Assembly: GCF_016623615.1 (NCBI RefSeq)
Contig: NZ_JAEHFX010000001.1
Location: 248,001-312,000, forward strand
Origin: Adhaeribacter terrigena
GTDB taxonomy: Bacteria; Bacteroidota; Bacteroidia; Cytophagales; Hymenobacteraceae
Length of the DNA stretch: 64,000 nucleotides
Direction: 5' to 3'
Shown here piece by piece: positions 16,642 to 26,453 of this stretch. Below the pieces are notes generated by a model, which was not told where the DNA came from, did not search any database, and saw only the letters and a list, made by a program, of their open reading frames with translations. Position 1 is the first letter of the stretch. Every line of letters starts with the position of its first letter. Made by a program: the position numbers and the translations under genes.

Positions 16642-17889
16642 GCGCGTGAAATCCAGCAGCAATCGAAACAACTCCGGAAACCTGGTAAGCGGCAGGGTTT
16701 CGGGTTTGTCGTTCACGTCGTGGTAGGCGGTAGTGCCGCCGAGGGTGTAAAAGAAAAATGCCGGCACGCCTTTTTCCGAAAAAGGGAAATGATCGGAATT
16801 AGCGGCTTTGCCCCGGCTTTTTATTTCCGGAAAGTAGTTTTTCTGTTTATTGAGCTGCTGCAGTTGCGCAAATTCCTTTTCGTGAATGCGGCCGTTCACC
16901 ACCATTAAACCCGCCTCGCCGGTGCCGGTCAGATCCAGGTTTACCAGGAATTTAATTTGCAGCAGCGGAAAAAAGGGATTTTCTACGTAAAAACGTGAGC
17001 CCACCAAACCGGCTTCTTCGGCCCCGAAAGCCATGAACACGACGGAATAATCGGGTTGGTTTTCGGGTTGGGCATAGTAGTGTGCAAGTTCCAGCAGGAG
17101 GGAAGTGCCGCTGGCATTGTCGTTGGCACCAGGGAAATACGTGTTTTCGTCAATGCGTCCCAAATGATCGTAATGCGCCGTAAAAACCAGAAACGAATCG
17201 GGCTGCGTTTTGCCGGGAATAAAACCGATCACGTTCTGCGTCTGGTAATCCGGAATAAAGTTCGCTTTAACCTCGTATTTGACTTTTTGGGGCGTTTTGC
17301 CTACCGTTTTTTGCAGCAGATCGAATTGCGGTTGCGGGTTCTGATTTTTAGCAACGGTGTACGTCAGTTTCTGCGGGTGGGAAATTAAAACAGCGCCGGC
17401 CGTCTGCATTTTTTGCGCGAACACGTCCGGCAGAATACTCCGTTTTATCCAGAATTTTTCCGGAACCAGTATCGCTTTGCTTTTCAGATTTTGGTTTAGA
17501 AATAATGCGCCCCGTTTTTCATCGGAATAAATAAGCGTATCGAGCGGCAGAATTTTCAGTTTGCCTTTACCGGAACGGATTGCTGCATCCGGAATAAAGT
17601 CCAAACCAGGCTTCAGTTTCTCACCGTCCAGCTTCAGCTCCGTTTCCAAAACGGTATTTACCGGCAATGAAAAAGTCTGAAAATAATCTCCGTGGAATGG
17701 TTTTAAACCAACTTTCTCAAACTGCTTCTGAAGAAATTCTGCTGCTTTTTTATCGCCTTTGTTTACGTAACCGCGGCCGTGCATTTCCGGGGCGCAAAGC
17801 GTTTCAATATTTTTCCGCACCCGCGCCATATCCTGCGCCGGCGCTGAAAACGGTAGGAAAATGAGAAGAAAAACCCAGCAGTTCCGCAT
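16633..17889 (-). CDS. Secreted M28 family metallopeptidase
   Basis: This 418-aa protein has a short signal peptide (WVFLLIFLPFSAPAQ) and an M28 zinc aminopeptidase domain in its C-terminal half. Zinc ligands are seen in TAHYDHLG, GANDNASGT, FGAEEAGLVGS and the late YHDVND. The region between residues 60 and 200 carries an inserted PA-like domain. It probably trims peptides in the periplasm or outside the cell. It stands alone on the minus strand and is not part of the sprA block, from which a repeat-bearing 309-base gap separates it. Confidence 0.88.
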   Translation of the reverse strand: MRNCWVFLLIFLPFSAPAQDMARVRKNIETLCAPEMHGRGYVNKGDKKAAEFLQKQFEKVGLKPFHGDYFQTFSLPVNTVLETELKLDGEKLKPGLDFIPDAAIRSGKGKLKILPLDTLIYSDEKRGALFLNQNLKSKAILVPEKFWIKRSILPDVFAQKMQTAGAVLISHPQKLTYTVAKNQNPQPQFDLLQKTVGKTPQKVKYEVKANFIPDYQTQNVIGFIPGKTQPDSFLVFTAHYDHLGRIDENTYFPGANDNASGTSLLLELAHYYAQPENQPDYSVVFMAFGAEEAGLVGSRFYVENPFFPLLQIKFLVNLDLTGTGEAGLMVVNGRIHEKEFAQLQQLNKQKNYFPEIKSRGKAANSDHFPFSEKGVPAFFFYTLGGTTAYHDVNDKPETLPLTRFPELFRLLLDFTRSF

Positions 17890-17914
17890 GAAGCGAAGAT
17901 AGCAGATTTATTTA

Positions 17915-17990
17915 TGTCTGAACACGATTTTCAGGATTATAAGAAAGGCAGGATTTTTCCGAATTGGGATCTGTCGGATTTGAGGATTGG
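17915..17990 (+). repeat. GTCTGAACACGATTTT-family repeat
   Basis: The segment reads TGTCTGAACACGATTTTC, then AGGATTATAAG and GGCAGGATTTT. A close copy lies on the minus strand at 58333-58376, and a variant forms the arms of 2707-2868. Confidence 0.6.
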
Positions 17991-18198
17991 TAGGTACAGG
18001 GCTTCACCTGTCCGCACGGTATTGCGATAAGTTATTGCAATACCTCTTCGCAATTATTTCTGCCAGTCGCCAACAAGTTCCTTCGCTATTGCGATGCGAA
18101 ATGCTTCGGGACATGCAGGATGGCGGAAAAAACGGTATGGTTTCCGGCCTAAAAAGTATGCAGTACCATCCGGCTTTAGCCCACGGAAAAGAAAAAAC
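17991..18198. other. Non-coding gap between the M28 gene and vanZ
   Basis: I see no credible gene. A perfect 8-bp hairpin (GGTATTGC at 18018-18025 with GCAATACC at 18037-18044) lies within it, followed by an R29 copy. A plus-strand ORF here has no recognisable protein features. Confidence 0.5.
18129..18157 (-). repeat. R29 copy downstream of vanZ
   Basis: It begins AAAACGGTATGG and ends CCTAAAAAGT, 42 bases past the vanZ-like stop codon. Confidence 0.8.
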
Positions 18199-18594
18199 TC
18201 AGAAAGTAAGCTTGCGCCGAAGGAGGATGTAAAAGAGGCAAGCGCCTAAAACCGTACCGATCACATCGCTGATCACGTCGCCGGTTTCGCCGTGGCGGCC
18301 GCGTTTCATAACCGTTTGCAAAAGCTCAATAATAACGCCGAAAAAAAAGCAGATGACTACCGAAATACCAATGGCAAATTGCAGGAACTGGGCCCGGCCG
18401 TAATGAAAATATAAACTGCGGACCAGTAAAAAAGCCAGCAGCCCGAAAACGCCCACATGTGCCAGGGTATCGAAAGAAAGGAGTTTCCACTCGGGCGTTT
18501 TAGGAAGCGATTCTGAGGGCAGCAGCGTTAAAAACAGAATGACTGCTGCCCACAAAATTGCCGGGAAATGATAACGGAGAAAAGTAGTTACCAC
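18199..18594 (-). CDS. VanZ-like family membrane protein
   Basis: A 131-aa protein with four hydrophobic segments and the VanZ-like fold signature: charged turns FDTLAHVGVFG near residue 44 and GVIIELLQTVMKRGRHGETGD near residue 87. The start is GTG, 10 bases after gcvH, so it is translated from the same message. Function in this family is unclear; the name comes from teicoplanin resistance loci, but resistance cannot be assumed. Confidence 0.85.
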   Translation of the reverse strand: MVTTFLRYHFPAILWAAVILFLTLLPSESLPKTPEWKLLSFDTLAHVGVFGLLAFLLVRSLYFHYGRAQFLQFAIGISVVICFFFGVIIELLQTVMKRGRHGETGDVISDVIGTVLGACLFYILLRRKLTF

Positions 18595-18604
18595 AAAAGA
18601 ATAC

Positions 18605-18985
18605 TTAAGCGCCGATCAGTTGGCCATAAGCTTCGGCAGAAAGTAAACCTTCCAGTTCCGCTTTATCGTCGATGCTCATTTTGATCATCCAGCCGTCGCC
18701 GTAAGCATCGGAGTTTACCAGTTCCGGGTTAGAACCCAGTTTTTCGTTCAGTTCCAATACCGTTCCGGTAAGCGGCGAGAACAGGTCAGAAACAGTTTTA
18801 ACGGCTTCTACGGTACCAAAAACTTCGTCTTTGTTTACTTTTTTGTCAACCGTGTCAATGTCCACGTATACGATGTCGCCAAGTTCGCGCTGGGCAAAAT
18901 CCGTGATGCCGATTATCGCTGTGTCGCCTTCAATGCGTACCCATTCGTGTTCTTTGGTGTACTTCAGTTCGCTTGGTAAATTCAT
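18605..18985 (-). CDS. gcvH: Glycine cleavage system H protein
   Basis: GcvH is the lipoylated shuttle protein of the glycine cleavage complex. The 126-aa sequence has the lipoylation site in [10 protein letters not shown] with the modified lysine at residue 63, and the full-length family fold. The other gcv genes are not in the window. It lies between sprA and the vanZ-like gene; co-occurrence with sprA and ruvA is, from my knowledge of Bacteroidota, a recurrent arrangement rather than a functional link. Confidence 0.97.
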   Translation of the reverse strand: MNLPSELKYTKEHEWVRIEGDTAIIGITDFAQRELGDIVYVDIDTVDKKVNKDEVFGTVEAVKTVSDLFSPLTGTVLELNEKLGSNPELVNSDAYGDGWMIKMSIDDKAELEGLLSAEAYGQLIGA

Positions 18986-18992
18986 AATGTTT

Positions 18993-19121
18993 TGATTGTT
19001 AGTTGTTTATTGCTAATTGCTGATTGATTTTGGTAATAATGACCTATCTTGTGAATTGAAAACCAAAAGTAGTTATTCAATTCACAATTAACAATCAGCA
19101 ATTAACAATTAGCAATTTATA
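18993..19121. repeat. AATTGCTGATTGTTAATTG-type inverted repeats
   Basis: Copies of GCTAATTGCTGATTG near 19012 face inverted copies at 19079-19121, and an inner perfect 12-bp pair TTGTGAATTGAA/TTCAATTCACAA lies at 19049-19060 and 19076-19087. A related fragment follows uvrB near 5000. This fills the gcvH-sprA spacer. Confidence 0.55.
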
Positions 19122-19149
19122 GTTTTTTACCTGAAAACGATACCATTTT
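19121..19149 (+). repeat. R29 copy touching the sprA stop codon
   Basis: It begins AGTTTTTTACC and ends GATACCATTTT (one departure from CGTTTT). Its last two bases belong to the sprA stop codon. Confidence 0.6.
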
Positions 19150-22100
19150 ATTGCGATAAACTGTAACGTAACTGCACCCCGCCTTCAGTAACCGTATTTT
19201 TGAACGAAGTCGAAATTTTCGGGTCCGAAATGGTGCGCGTAAAGTAAAGCTGCACGTTTAACCGCTGGTTCACCGTATAGTCAATAGTAGGCCGGAGCTG
19301 CAGCTGCATGTTGCCGTTGGTTACTTCATTGCGGCTCTTTTCTACGATTGCTCCGCTCACACTATCCTGCACAATGCTGCGCTGAATAATGGTATTGTCG
19401 CGGATCGAAAGATCGAGGCGGCCGGTCAGTTCGTTTTTCAGGGTTTTGTATTCGCCGTTGATCTTGAACGGGATCCGGAAATTGGAAGTGCTGTAACCCG
19501 CACCAATTACAATGTCCTTCACGTGGTTTTCGGTTACCTGGGCGTTGCTCAGGTTCAAACTCAGGTTCCGTTCGGTTTTATATTCAATGCGGCCGGTTAT
19601 GTTGTTCTTCGTTTTAAAATTCACCCCTAGCAGTGGCGTAAGGCGTTCCATAATGGTTACCTGGCTCACCACGTAGTACGGTATATATTCGCCCCGTTCG
19701 TTCTCAATGCTCGGGAAACCTAAGTTCGGGGTTAAATACGAAAGCGAGCTGGCAAAATTCGTTACGCCATACGTGCTCTGGTAACCGTGCGAAATGGAGA
19801 TCGAGCTTAAATAACGTTTCACAAATTCCAGGTTCGAAAGCCCCGAATAATCGATCCGCCAGTTTGGCAACGGAATCCGTTTGGTCAGGTCGCTGGCTTT
19901 GGCTCTTTCCGTTTTATAACCCGAAGCATCTTTGCCCTGGTAGGCCAGGTGGAAAGCCGGGATCAGCACATCCTGCGAATTCAGTTTGTAAACCGAATCC
20001 TGTAGGCTGCCGCTTGGGTTGGTAAGCGGGTCGCTCAAAAGTTTGGTCAGAATCTGCTGGCGGTTGATTATGAATTGCTCAAACGCTTTGGAAACGTAAT
20101 TGTCCGGCCGGGCTTCAAACATCGTCTGGATCGTGATGGTAGAAACGCTGAAGGCGCCGGTATTGATCGGGTTCTGCGCTTCGGCACGGCGGTCTGGTAT
20201 CACAACGCCAGTAGTATCATTCACCGGACGGCGGTAGAACACTTCCCGGATATCGGAAACATCTTTCTTGGCATCTACCAGAATGTTGAAATTCCGGATC
20301 GGTTGCAGTTCGGTGCGCATGTTGAGGCTCCAGGTTTTAAGCGAACTCAGCGGCGTTTGCAGATACTGGCTGCTATCGGTGTACCAGCCATTGCGGTCGG
20401 CACGGTCATAAAGTTCATCCAAACCGTATTGTTTTCCGGCTACAAACCCAAGGCCCGGTGCGCCAAAACCTTCTTCAAAACCAAAGAATTTCGTGCCTGG
20501 TAAATAACCCGGCAGTAAGCTTCCTTCGCTGCGCACGTAAGTTACGTTCAAGGTCCGGGCGGTCATTAAACCACGTAAAATGGTTTTCAGCGCTTTCAGT
20601 TCCGGACCTTTGGTGGTGTCTTTCTTTGCTTCCGTTGGTTTTGCGGCAACGGTTCCCGGTTTAACCGGAGCTTTGGCTGCCGGCCGTTTCACCTCGGCTT
20701 GTTTTGGCTGTTCGTTGTTTATCTTGTTCAGGAACTTCACTTTATTGTAAAGTTTTACCAGGTCTATCCGGCCGTTTACGCTCGTTTCTGCATTATTCTG
20801 AATGGTATTACCCAGTTTCAGCTGCGAAGAAGCCGTATCGGAAACGGAGTTCAGGAAGTTGGAGCTCGCCGTCCAGGTGTAGCTTACCTGGTAACGCGTA
20901 TCGGCACTTACCCAGTCCGTAAGCGGGAATTTGTCGAGCGGCAAACGGTAATTAAGCGCAGCCGTCTGGTCGAAGTTCGTATTCCGGCCAAAATTCTTCA
21001 GGTTCTCGAACGCTACCTTGTTGTTTTCTTTGGTCAGCGGGCCGTAAGGTTCATCTACAATGGCGCGGTTCGTGGCTGTATAGTCAAACGAAAGCGCTTT
21101 GGTAAATTCCCATTTCAGGTCGTAGATCCGGTTAAAGAAGAACGTTTTCTGGTAAAGCGGCAAAATTCCGGTAGTGCTCGGCAACTCATACGGGTTGTTC
21201 CGGCGCTGGAACTGCAGCTCGTTGTAGCGGCGGTCCAGGTCGGCCCGGAAAGCCAGACGGCTCGGCAGGAACGTGGCATTCAGTTCTTTTATAGGCCGCA
21301 GATACGGGCTCTGGAACTTGGTGCTTTGTTCGAACGGCGCGTAGTTTTTCGGGGTCGCGTTATAGGTATACGCCAAACCGCCGGTATAAATTTTGGTCAG
21401 GTCGCGGTCCGTTAAAATATCGGTGTGCAGTTTTTCGCTGTAAGCATACGAAAGCGAAATGTTCTCAATGTCGTACACCTTCGGTTTGGAATTCGGGTTA
21501 GTTTTCTCTTTCCGTACGTTCAGTAAACTGATGCTCTTGGTTGTGGTCCGGTCTAAAACTTCTTTTTTATATGCTGCTTTATCTTCCGGACTATTAGCAT
21601 ATTTTTCCAGCGATTGGCTCAGTTCCATATCACCTTCCAGCGGGTCGTAGCGCGGCTCGCTTTCTATTACCCCGTATTGCACCGAAAGCGGAACTTTCAG
21701 GCCCAAAGCAGATGGCAGGAATTTATCGGCTACAATGTTGGAGTTCAGGTCGAACTGACGGGTGTTTTCCCGGGCGCGCTGCGCAATTTTCTGCTGAATG
21801 CCGCCAAAACCTACGGTGGTATAACGCCCGGTAGCAGTAATGTCGGCTACGTCGGCCAGCTTGGCGTTTACGCGAGCTGTGGCCGCCCAGCCAGCGGTTT
21901 TATCAAAATCGGAAACACGCATTTCGTTTACCCAGATACATACACTTTGCTCGGCACCGTCGTCACGCGGGTTCAAAACCCCGATCATGATGCCCTGCAC
22001 CGCACTGAAATCCGGGTTACCGACTACGGTAATCGATTTCCCGTCTTCGCGGGTGATTGTAAATGGTGTGCGACGGTTATCGGTAGTCATATTCCGCCGG

Positions 22101-25100
22101 GCTTTGGCATCTACAAAATCTTGGAAGGCTACGTCTATTTCGTTTTCTTTCGGCCAGATCGCATACGGGTCACTGGTACCCTGCTGGGTCATTTTCAGCG
22201 GAACTGAATATTCGTAATAGTTCTGGGTGTAGTCAGTACCAATGCGGATAAAAGCGCGCATTTGCCCGTCGCGGGTTACGTTGTTCGGGCTTTCGGCGTG
22301 AATGAACATTTTCAGGCGCTTGTAGATCAGCATGTCCATAGAAACGTTCTTGTAAACCGCCTTGCCGTATTTGTCTACCAGGTTCTCTACGCAGATCTGC
22401 ATGGATTGCTCGTTCAAACGGCGTTTGTTCTGCGAAGCATAATCGTCCTGGCGCACGGTACCCGGAGGCAATACATACGGAATAGCACCTGAACTTACTT
22501 CACCGTTCTCTTCAATATTCACTGCCGAAACGTCGAATTTATCGGCGCTCGGATCGCAGATACCGGTACAAGGTTCGTTGTTCTCGATAATGGCCGTCTG
22601 GAATTTACGCCACTGGTTCGCCACAAACTGAAACTGCACAAAACGAAGTACCGCCGGCTGTTCAAAATCGGTCAGGTACATGCGCAGGAAACGAATGGAT
22701 TTGTAACCGCTGATGCCGCCAATATTGCGTGCCAGCGGGCTGCGAACCGGGATCCGGAACTGGTACCAGGTTACCGTTTCGCCGTTAATTTCATTTTCTA
22801 CCTTGTCTACAATGTAAGGGTTGGTACCAACGGCTAACTGCCCCGGTTCCAGCGGAATGGAATACTCGTAATACCGTTCCACATCCGAAACAATATTATC
22901 CTTGTTCAGATCTTCTTTATCCGGGAACGTATACGATGTTTCGATGCTGTTTTCCGGCGAGTTGCCTTCCATACCGTTGTAGTTTTTATAACGGCCCAGA
23001 ATTTTTACGTCGCGGTTGGTATATTCAGCGTTCAGGTGGTGCTTGAAATTATCGTTGGAAGGGTCATCTAAATTGCTGTAGATCCCACTGAAGAATTGCT
23101 TTTCATCGCTGTCGTTCAAACCATCCAGACCAATATCCTGGCGGCTCCGCGAACCGGCATCGTTGTCGAAGGCATCGGTCAGGAACTGCAGCGTGCTTAC
23201 ACGGCCCCATGGCGTGCGTTCGGTATCTTCTTCGGGGTTATCGCCGGTTGGCAGGCCGTTCTCAAATTCATACCGGTTGGCATTCTTCATCAGGTCTTCC
23301 GAAACGTTACCCAGGTTGAAAACCAGGCGGCCGCCGGTGGTGTTGTTCGTAGCCGGATTTTCGCTGTCGTTTACCACGCCGTTCGGGCCGGGCAGGAAAG
23401 GGTCCATCATCCAGAATTCCATGTATTCGATATTGGCATTATCGAAATCGGTATCGAAGGTAATCTCCCGGCTGATGCCGCCGTAATTGCGTTTTAAATT
23501 AAAGCCTTGTTTAAAATGTTTTCCATCATCGGCCACATCCGGAGAATAGTTGTACTGTCCGCGTTCGCCCGGGTAATAGGCTACGTCGAAGGTATATTCG
23601 TTATTGTTGGCAATTTCCGGGTCCCGGTTCGGGAAAAGCTCGCGCTTCTGCACCGCCCGCACATAGTGGTTTTTAACGTCGCCGGTGGCAATATTGCTTG
23701 GTTTCTGGCTGCTGCCGGTATAATAAACCTGGTCAATAGAGTACCAGGCAATCTTTGCCCGGCTATAAGCATACGCACGATCTGGTTGTAAGGCCCCGAA
23801 ACGATCATCCGGCGTAACCGGGGTGGTAGCCAGGCGCCAGCCGGAGGTTCCGAAGCCGCCCAGCGTATAAGGGGTTTTTACGCTTTCAAAATCATCGATG
23901 AACGAAACCCCGTCTTCACCCCGCAGTTTCGATTTAGCTGGTAAAAGCTGGGCGAATTCGCTGTTAATGGTTACTACCGACGGCACTTTGGTTTGAATGA
24001 TCGGCAGTTTATCGATCATTTTGGTCAGGAAACGCGACTCACGGCGGTAATTCAGATCCAGGCCGTAAATGGTGTTGTTTGTTGGTTCATCGCCAATGCC
24101 TACGCGGTAAACAAAGGGTTTTTCGGCCAGATGCAATACCGTTCCGCCTAAGTTGAAATCAGGGTTCAGTTTATAATCGAAGCGGGCACCGAGTAAGGTT
24201 CGCGGCTGCACGTTCACGATCTGGGCTTTTTCGAAATTCACTTTCAGGTTACTGGCTGAATTCAGGTAGCTCGGATTCAGGATCTTTACGCGGCCTAACT
24301 GGTAATTTACCTGGTAATCTACGTTTTCCTGCAGCTGCGTACCGCCCGAAAATACGGTTACCGAACCTTCGGCGATCTGAATGCCTGGCAAAATAATTTC
24401 GTCGGTGGCAGTGGCCTGGTAGCGGCCCTGTAAAAAGAATTTGTTTTTGTTGGCAAACTGCTGCGCATCCGTCTGGGTAGAGTCGTAAAGCTCCTGATAC
24501 ACGTATTTCTGGATCAGGGCATCTTCCGTTCCCGGTTCAAATTTGCTGCGCAGGTAACTCCCGAATGGTTCCACTTCCGGGAAGATAATGCGCCCGTTTT
24601 CCGGATCGATGGTGATATCGGTTAAAAAGTCGAAGTTACCGTCGGATGGTTTATCGTTGTTGCGGTTTACGTTATCGAGGTTGAAAACCGAAACCAATGG
24701 CCGGTCTTTTACCTGGTTGCCTTCGCGGAGGCTGTTAATGTCTACGCCGGTTTCGTCGTCTTTATAAATAATGTTCAGCTGAAAATTATCGCGGCTTACC
24801 TGACTGGCGTTCAGGGAATAAATGTTTTTCATCATCAGATCCCAGGTTGGCAGGCCTAGCGCCGGGTTCGTAGATTTCAGCATTTTCAGGAAGATCACCT
24901 GGTCGTCGGTAATGTTCTGATAATCGTCCTGCAGTTCGCCTACTTTATAGGTCTTGCCGTTCAGGGTGTATTCAAAAGCTACGCCAAGCACCTGCTCCGG
25001 CAGCAAAGCCGAATTCAGGGATATGTAACCAAGCTGCGGGTTGAATTTATATTCGGCCTGGTTTAGTTTTCGGGCTTTTACGTGTTCAAACTCTATCGCT

Positions 25101-26440
25101 TTTACCAGGCCCTGGCCGGCTAAAACGGCGTCGACCTGGTTGTTGTCGCGGGTGCCGCTTTTGGTAACCTGATCAAACAGGCTGTTGGCTTTGTTGTCGG
25201 CTGGTTTGCGCGGGGTGCTGCCACCGGGAAATGAAAGGGAGGTATTATAAACAGCATTACGGTTTCCTTCGGCTAAATCCATTAACGCTACCATATTCCG
25301 CAGGTTTTCAGTTGCGCGGTTATCGTTGGTAATGTAAACTTCCAGGCGGCGGATGGTAATACCGGAATTTACGAGCGGCAGGTCTTTCAGGGCTGCATCG
25401 TAGCGGTCGCGGAAGAACTGAGCAAGGAAGAAGTGGCGGTCTTTTTCGTAATCGCTGGCTTTTATTTCAAAAATACGGTTCTGGGCGCCATTCTGAATGT
25501 TTACTTCATCTACCTGCCCGCGAATGTTGGAGGCAATGGTGGTAACGCCCAGGCGGCCGAACTGCAGCTGGGTTTTTACCCCGAATAAATTCTGGCCGCC
25601 GGAAATCAAGCTGTTATTAAGCGGCAGGCTTACGTTACCGGCTTCGATCTTGCGGATAATCTCTTCGTCGTAACCGGTGTATTCCAGCTTCATGTTGTTT
25701 TCAAACTCGAAGTTGGCTTTGGTATCCCAGTTAAAGGAGAGTTTTAGTTTTTCGCCGATCTGGCCGATCAGGTTCAGGGTAATGTTCTGGTCGAACTCAA
25801 AATCGCCGACGCGCTGCTGGCGCAAGGGTAACTGGCGGTTGAAGTTCCGGTTAAAGCGCGCGCCGAAACGCAGCGTTACGTTCCCGTTCGGACGGATATC
25901 GACGTAATTGCCGCCAAAGATCCGGTCGAAAGCGGAGCTGATGTAAATTTTAGGGATCACGCGCTTGCTGGCCACCACGCTTTCGCCGTCCTGCCCGGCC
26001 GATTTGGTGCGCCAGTAATTCCGAATGGCCTGTTGCTGCTGGAATTTCGAATATTCTTCGAAAGTCATGTAGCTCGGGTTGCGGTAATCGAAACCACCGA
26101 TCTCTTCGTTGATCTCGTAATAGCGCAGGCTATCGTCTAAGGTAACGTTGGTTTTTACGTTGGCCGGGTCGCCCAGCAGCAGGGGGGAGTTACTTCCCTT
26201 GTTCGAGAAAGGATCGCCGGTACGGTCTTTAGGCCGGTAGGTGGGCTGTTTGCTGGGCTGGTAGGGCCGGTTGCGGGTGGTATCCTGCAGGGTGGTATCC
26301 GGGGGAAACAGGTTCCGGAAACTGGTCAGCGTTAAATTGCCGCGTGCGCCGGTAGTAGCCGCCTGCGAAAGCCACGCCAACAGCGAAATAACGACCACCG
26401 AGGCCACAATCGTTTGTGTTCTTCCTTTATTCGAAATCAA
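19148..26440 (-). CDS. sprA: T9SS outer-membrane translocon protein SprA (Sov)
   Basis: SprA forms the very large single-chain beta-barrel through which T9SS substrates cross the outer membrane; it is needed for gliding and for secretion of sorting-domain proteins. The 2,430-aa length is typical. It opens with a basic segment and hydrophobic stretch (IVASVVVISLLAWLSQA), and continues with alternating beta-strand repeats and family segments such as YVDIRPNGNVTLRFG and the VEPFGSYLRSKF region. It ends with barrel strands (LQLRPTIDYTVN, GVQLRYSLSQ). A Lys/Pro/Ala-rich insert lies near residues 1915-1950. ruvA ends 13 bases upstream and gcvH follows after a 162-base repeat-bearing spacer. Confidence 0.97.
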   Translation of the reverse strand: MISNKGRTQTIVASVVVISLLAWLSQAATTGARGNLTLTSFRNLFPPDTTLQDTTRNRPYQPSKQPTYRPKDRTGDPFSNKGSNSPLLLGDPANVKTNVTLDDSLRYYEINEEIGGFDYRNPSYMTFEEYSKFQQQQAIRNYWRTKSAGQDGESVVASKRVIPKIYISSAFDRIFGGNYVDIRPNGNVTLRFGARFNRNFNRQLPLRQQRVGDFEFDQNITLNLIGQIGEKLKLSFNWDTKANFEFENNMKLEYTGYDEEIIRKIEAGNVSLPLNNSLISGGQNLFGVKTQLQFGRLGVTTIASNIRGQVDEVNIQNGAQNRIFEIKASDYEKDRHFFLAQFFRDRYDAALKDLPLVNSGITIRRLEVYITNDNRATENLRNMVALMDLAEGNRNAVYNTSLSFPGGSTPRKPADNKANSLFDQVTKSGTRDNNQVDAVLAGQGLVKAIEFEHVKARKLNQAEYKFNPQLGYISLNSALLPEQVLGVAFEYTLNGKTYKVGELQDDYQNITDDQVIFLKMLKSTNPALGLPTWDLMMKNIYSLNASQVSRDNFQLNIIYKDDETGVDINSLREGNQVKDRPLVSVFNLDNVNRNNDKPSDGNFDFLTDITIDPENGRIIFPEVEPFGSYLRSKFEPGTEDALIQKYVYQELYDSTQTDAQQFANKNKFFLQGRYQATATDEIILPGIQIAEGSVTVFSGGTQLQENVDYQVNYQLGRVKILNPSYLNSASNLKVNFEKAQIVNVQPRTLLGARFDYKLNPDFNLGGTVLHLAEKPFVYRVGIGDEPTNNTIYGLDLNYRRESRFLTKMIDKLPIIQTKVPSVVTINSEFAQLLPAKSKLRGEDGVSFIDDFESVKTPYTLGGFGTSGWRLATTPVTPDDRFGALQPDRAYAYSRAKIAWYSIDQVYYTGSSQKPSNIATGDVKNHYVRAVQKRELFPNRDPEIANNNEYTFDVAYYPGERGQYNYSPDVADDGKHFKQGFNLKRNYGGISREITFDTDFDNANIEYMEFWMMDPFLPGPNGVVNDSENPATNNTTGGRLVFNLGNVSEDLMKNANRYEFENGLPTGDNPEEDTERTPWGRVSTLQFLTDAFDNDAGSRSRQDIGLDGLNDSDEKQFFSGIYSNLDDPSNDNFKHHLNAEYTNRDVKILGRYKNYNGMEGNSPENSIETSYTFPDKEDLNKDNIVSDVERYYEYSIPLEPGQLAVGTNPYIVDKVENEINGETVTWYQFRIPVRSPLARNIGGISGYKSIRFLRMYLTDFEQPAVLRFVQFQFVANQWRKFQTAIIENNEPCTGICDPSADKFDVSAVNIEENGEVSSGAIPYVLPPGTVRQDDYASQNKRRLNEQSMQICVENLVDKYGKAVYKNVSMDMLIYKRLKMFIHAESPNNVTRDGQMRAFIRIGTDYTQNYYEYSVPLKMTQQGTSDPYAIWPKENEIDVAFQDFVDAKARRNMTTDNRRTPFTITREDGKSITVVGNPDFSAVQGIMIGVLNPRDDGAEQSVCIWVNEMRVSDFDKTAGWAATARVNAKLADVADITATGRYTTVGFGGIQQKIAQRARENTRQFDLNSNIVADKFLPSALGLKVPLSVQYGVIESEPRYDPLEGDMELSQSLEKYANSPEDKAAYKKEVLDRTTTKSISLLNVRKEKTNPNSKPKVYDIENISLSYAYSEKLHTDILTDRDLTKIYTGGLAYTYNATPKNYAPFEQSTKFQSPYLRPIKELNATFLPSRLAFRADLDRRYNELQFQRRNNPYELPSTTGILPLYQKTFFFNRIYDLKWEFTKALSFDYTATNRAIVDEPYGPLTKENNKVAFENLKNFGRNTNFDQTAALNYRLPLDKFPLTDWVSADTRYQVSYTWTASSNFLNSVSDTASSQLKLGNTIQNNAETSVNGRIDLVKLYNKVKFLNKINNEQPKQAEVKRPAAKAPVKPGTVAAKPTEAKKDTTKGPELKALKTILRGLMTARTLNVTYVRSEGSLLPGYLPGTKFFGFEEGFGAPGLGFVAGKQYGLDELYDRADRNGWYTDSSQYLQTPLSSLKTWSLNMRTELQPIRNFNILVDAKKDVSDIREVFYRRPVNDTTGVVIPDRRAEAQNPINTGAFSVSTITIQTMFEARPDNYVSKAFEQFIINRQQILTKLLSDPLTNPSGSLQDSVYKLNSQDVLIPAFHLAYQGKDASGYKTERAKASDLTKRIPLPNWRIDYSGLSNLEFVKRYLSSISISHGYQSTYGVTNFASSLSYLTPNLGFPSIENERGEYIPYYVVSQVTIMERLTPLLGVNFKTKNNITGRIEYKTERNLSLNLSNAQVTENHVKDIVIGAGYSTSNFRIPFKINGEYKTLKNELTGRLDLSIRDNTIIQRSIVQDSVSGAIVEKSRNEVTNGNMQLQLRPTIDYTVNQRLNVQLYFTRTISDPKISTSFKNTVTEGGVQLRYSLSQ

Positions 26441-26453
26441 GGTGCGTAAAAAG

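Noticed and set aside
17987-18232. 81-aa plus ORF in the M28-vanZ gap
   Set aside because: It runs through a hairpin and an R29 copy, overlaps the vanZ-like gene on the other strand and has no protein-like features.
21614-22207. Long plus-strand ORF (about 197 aa) inside sprA
   Set aside because: It is antisense to a well-supported sprA frame, has no recognisable domain and is one of several such shadows caused by codon bias.
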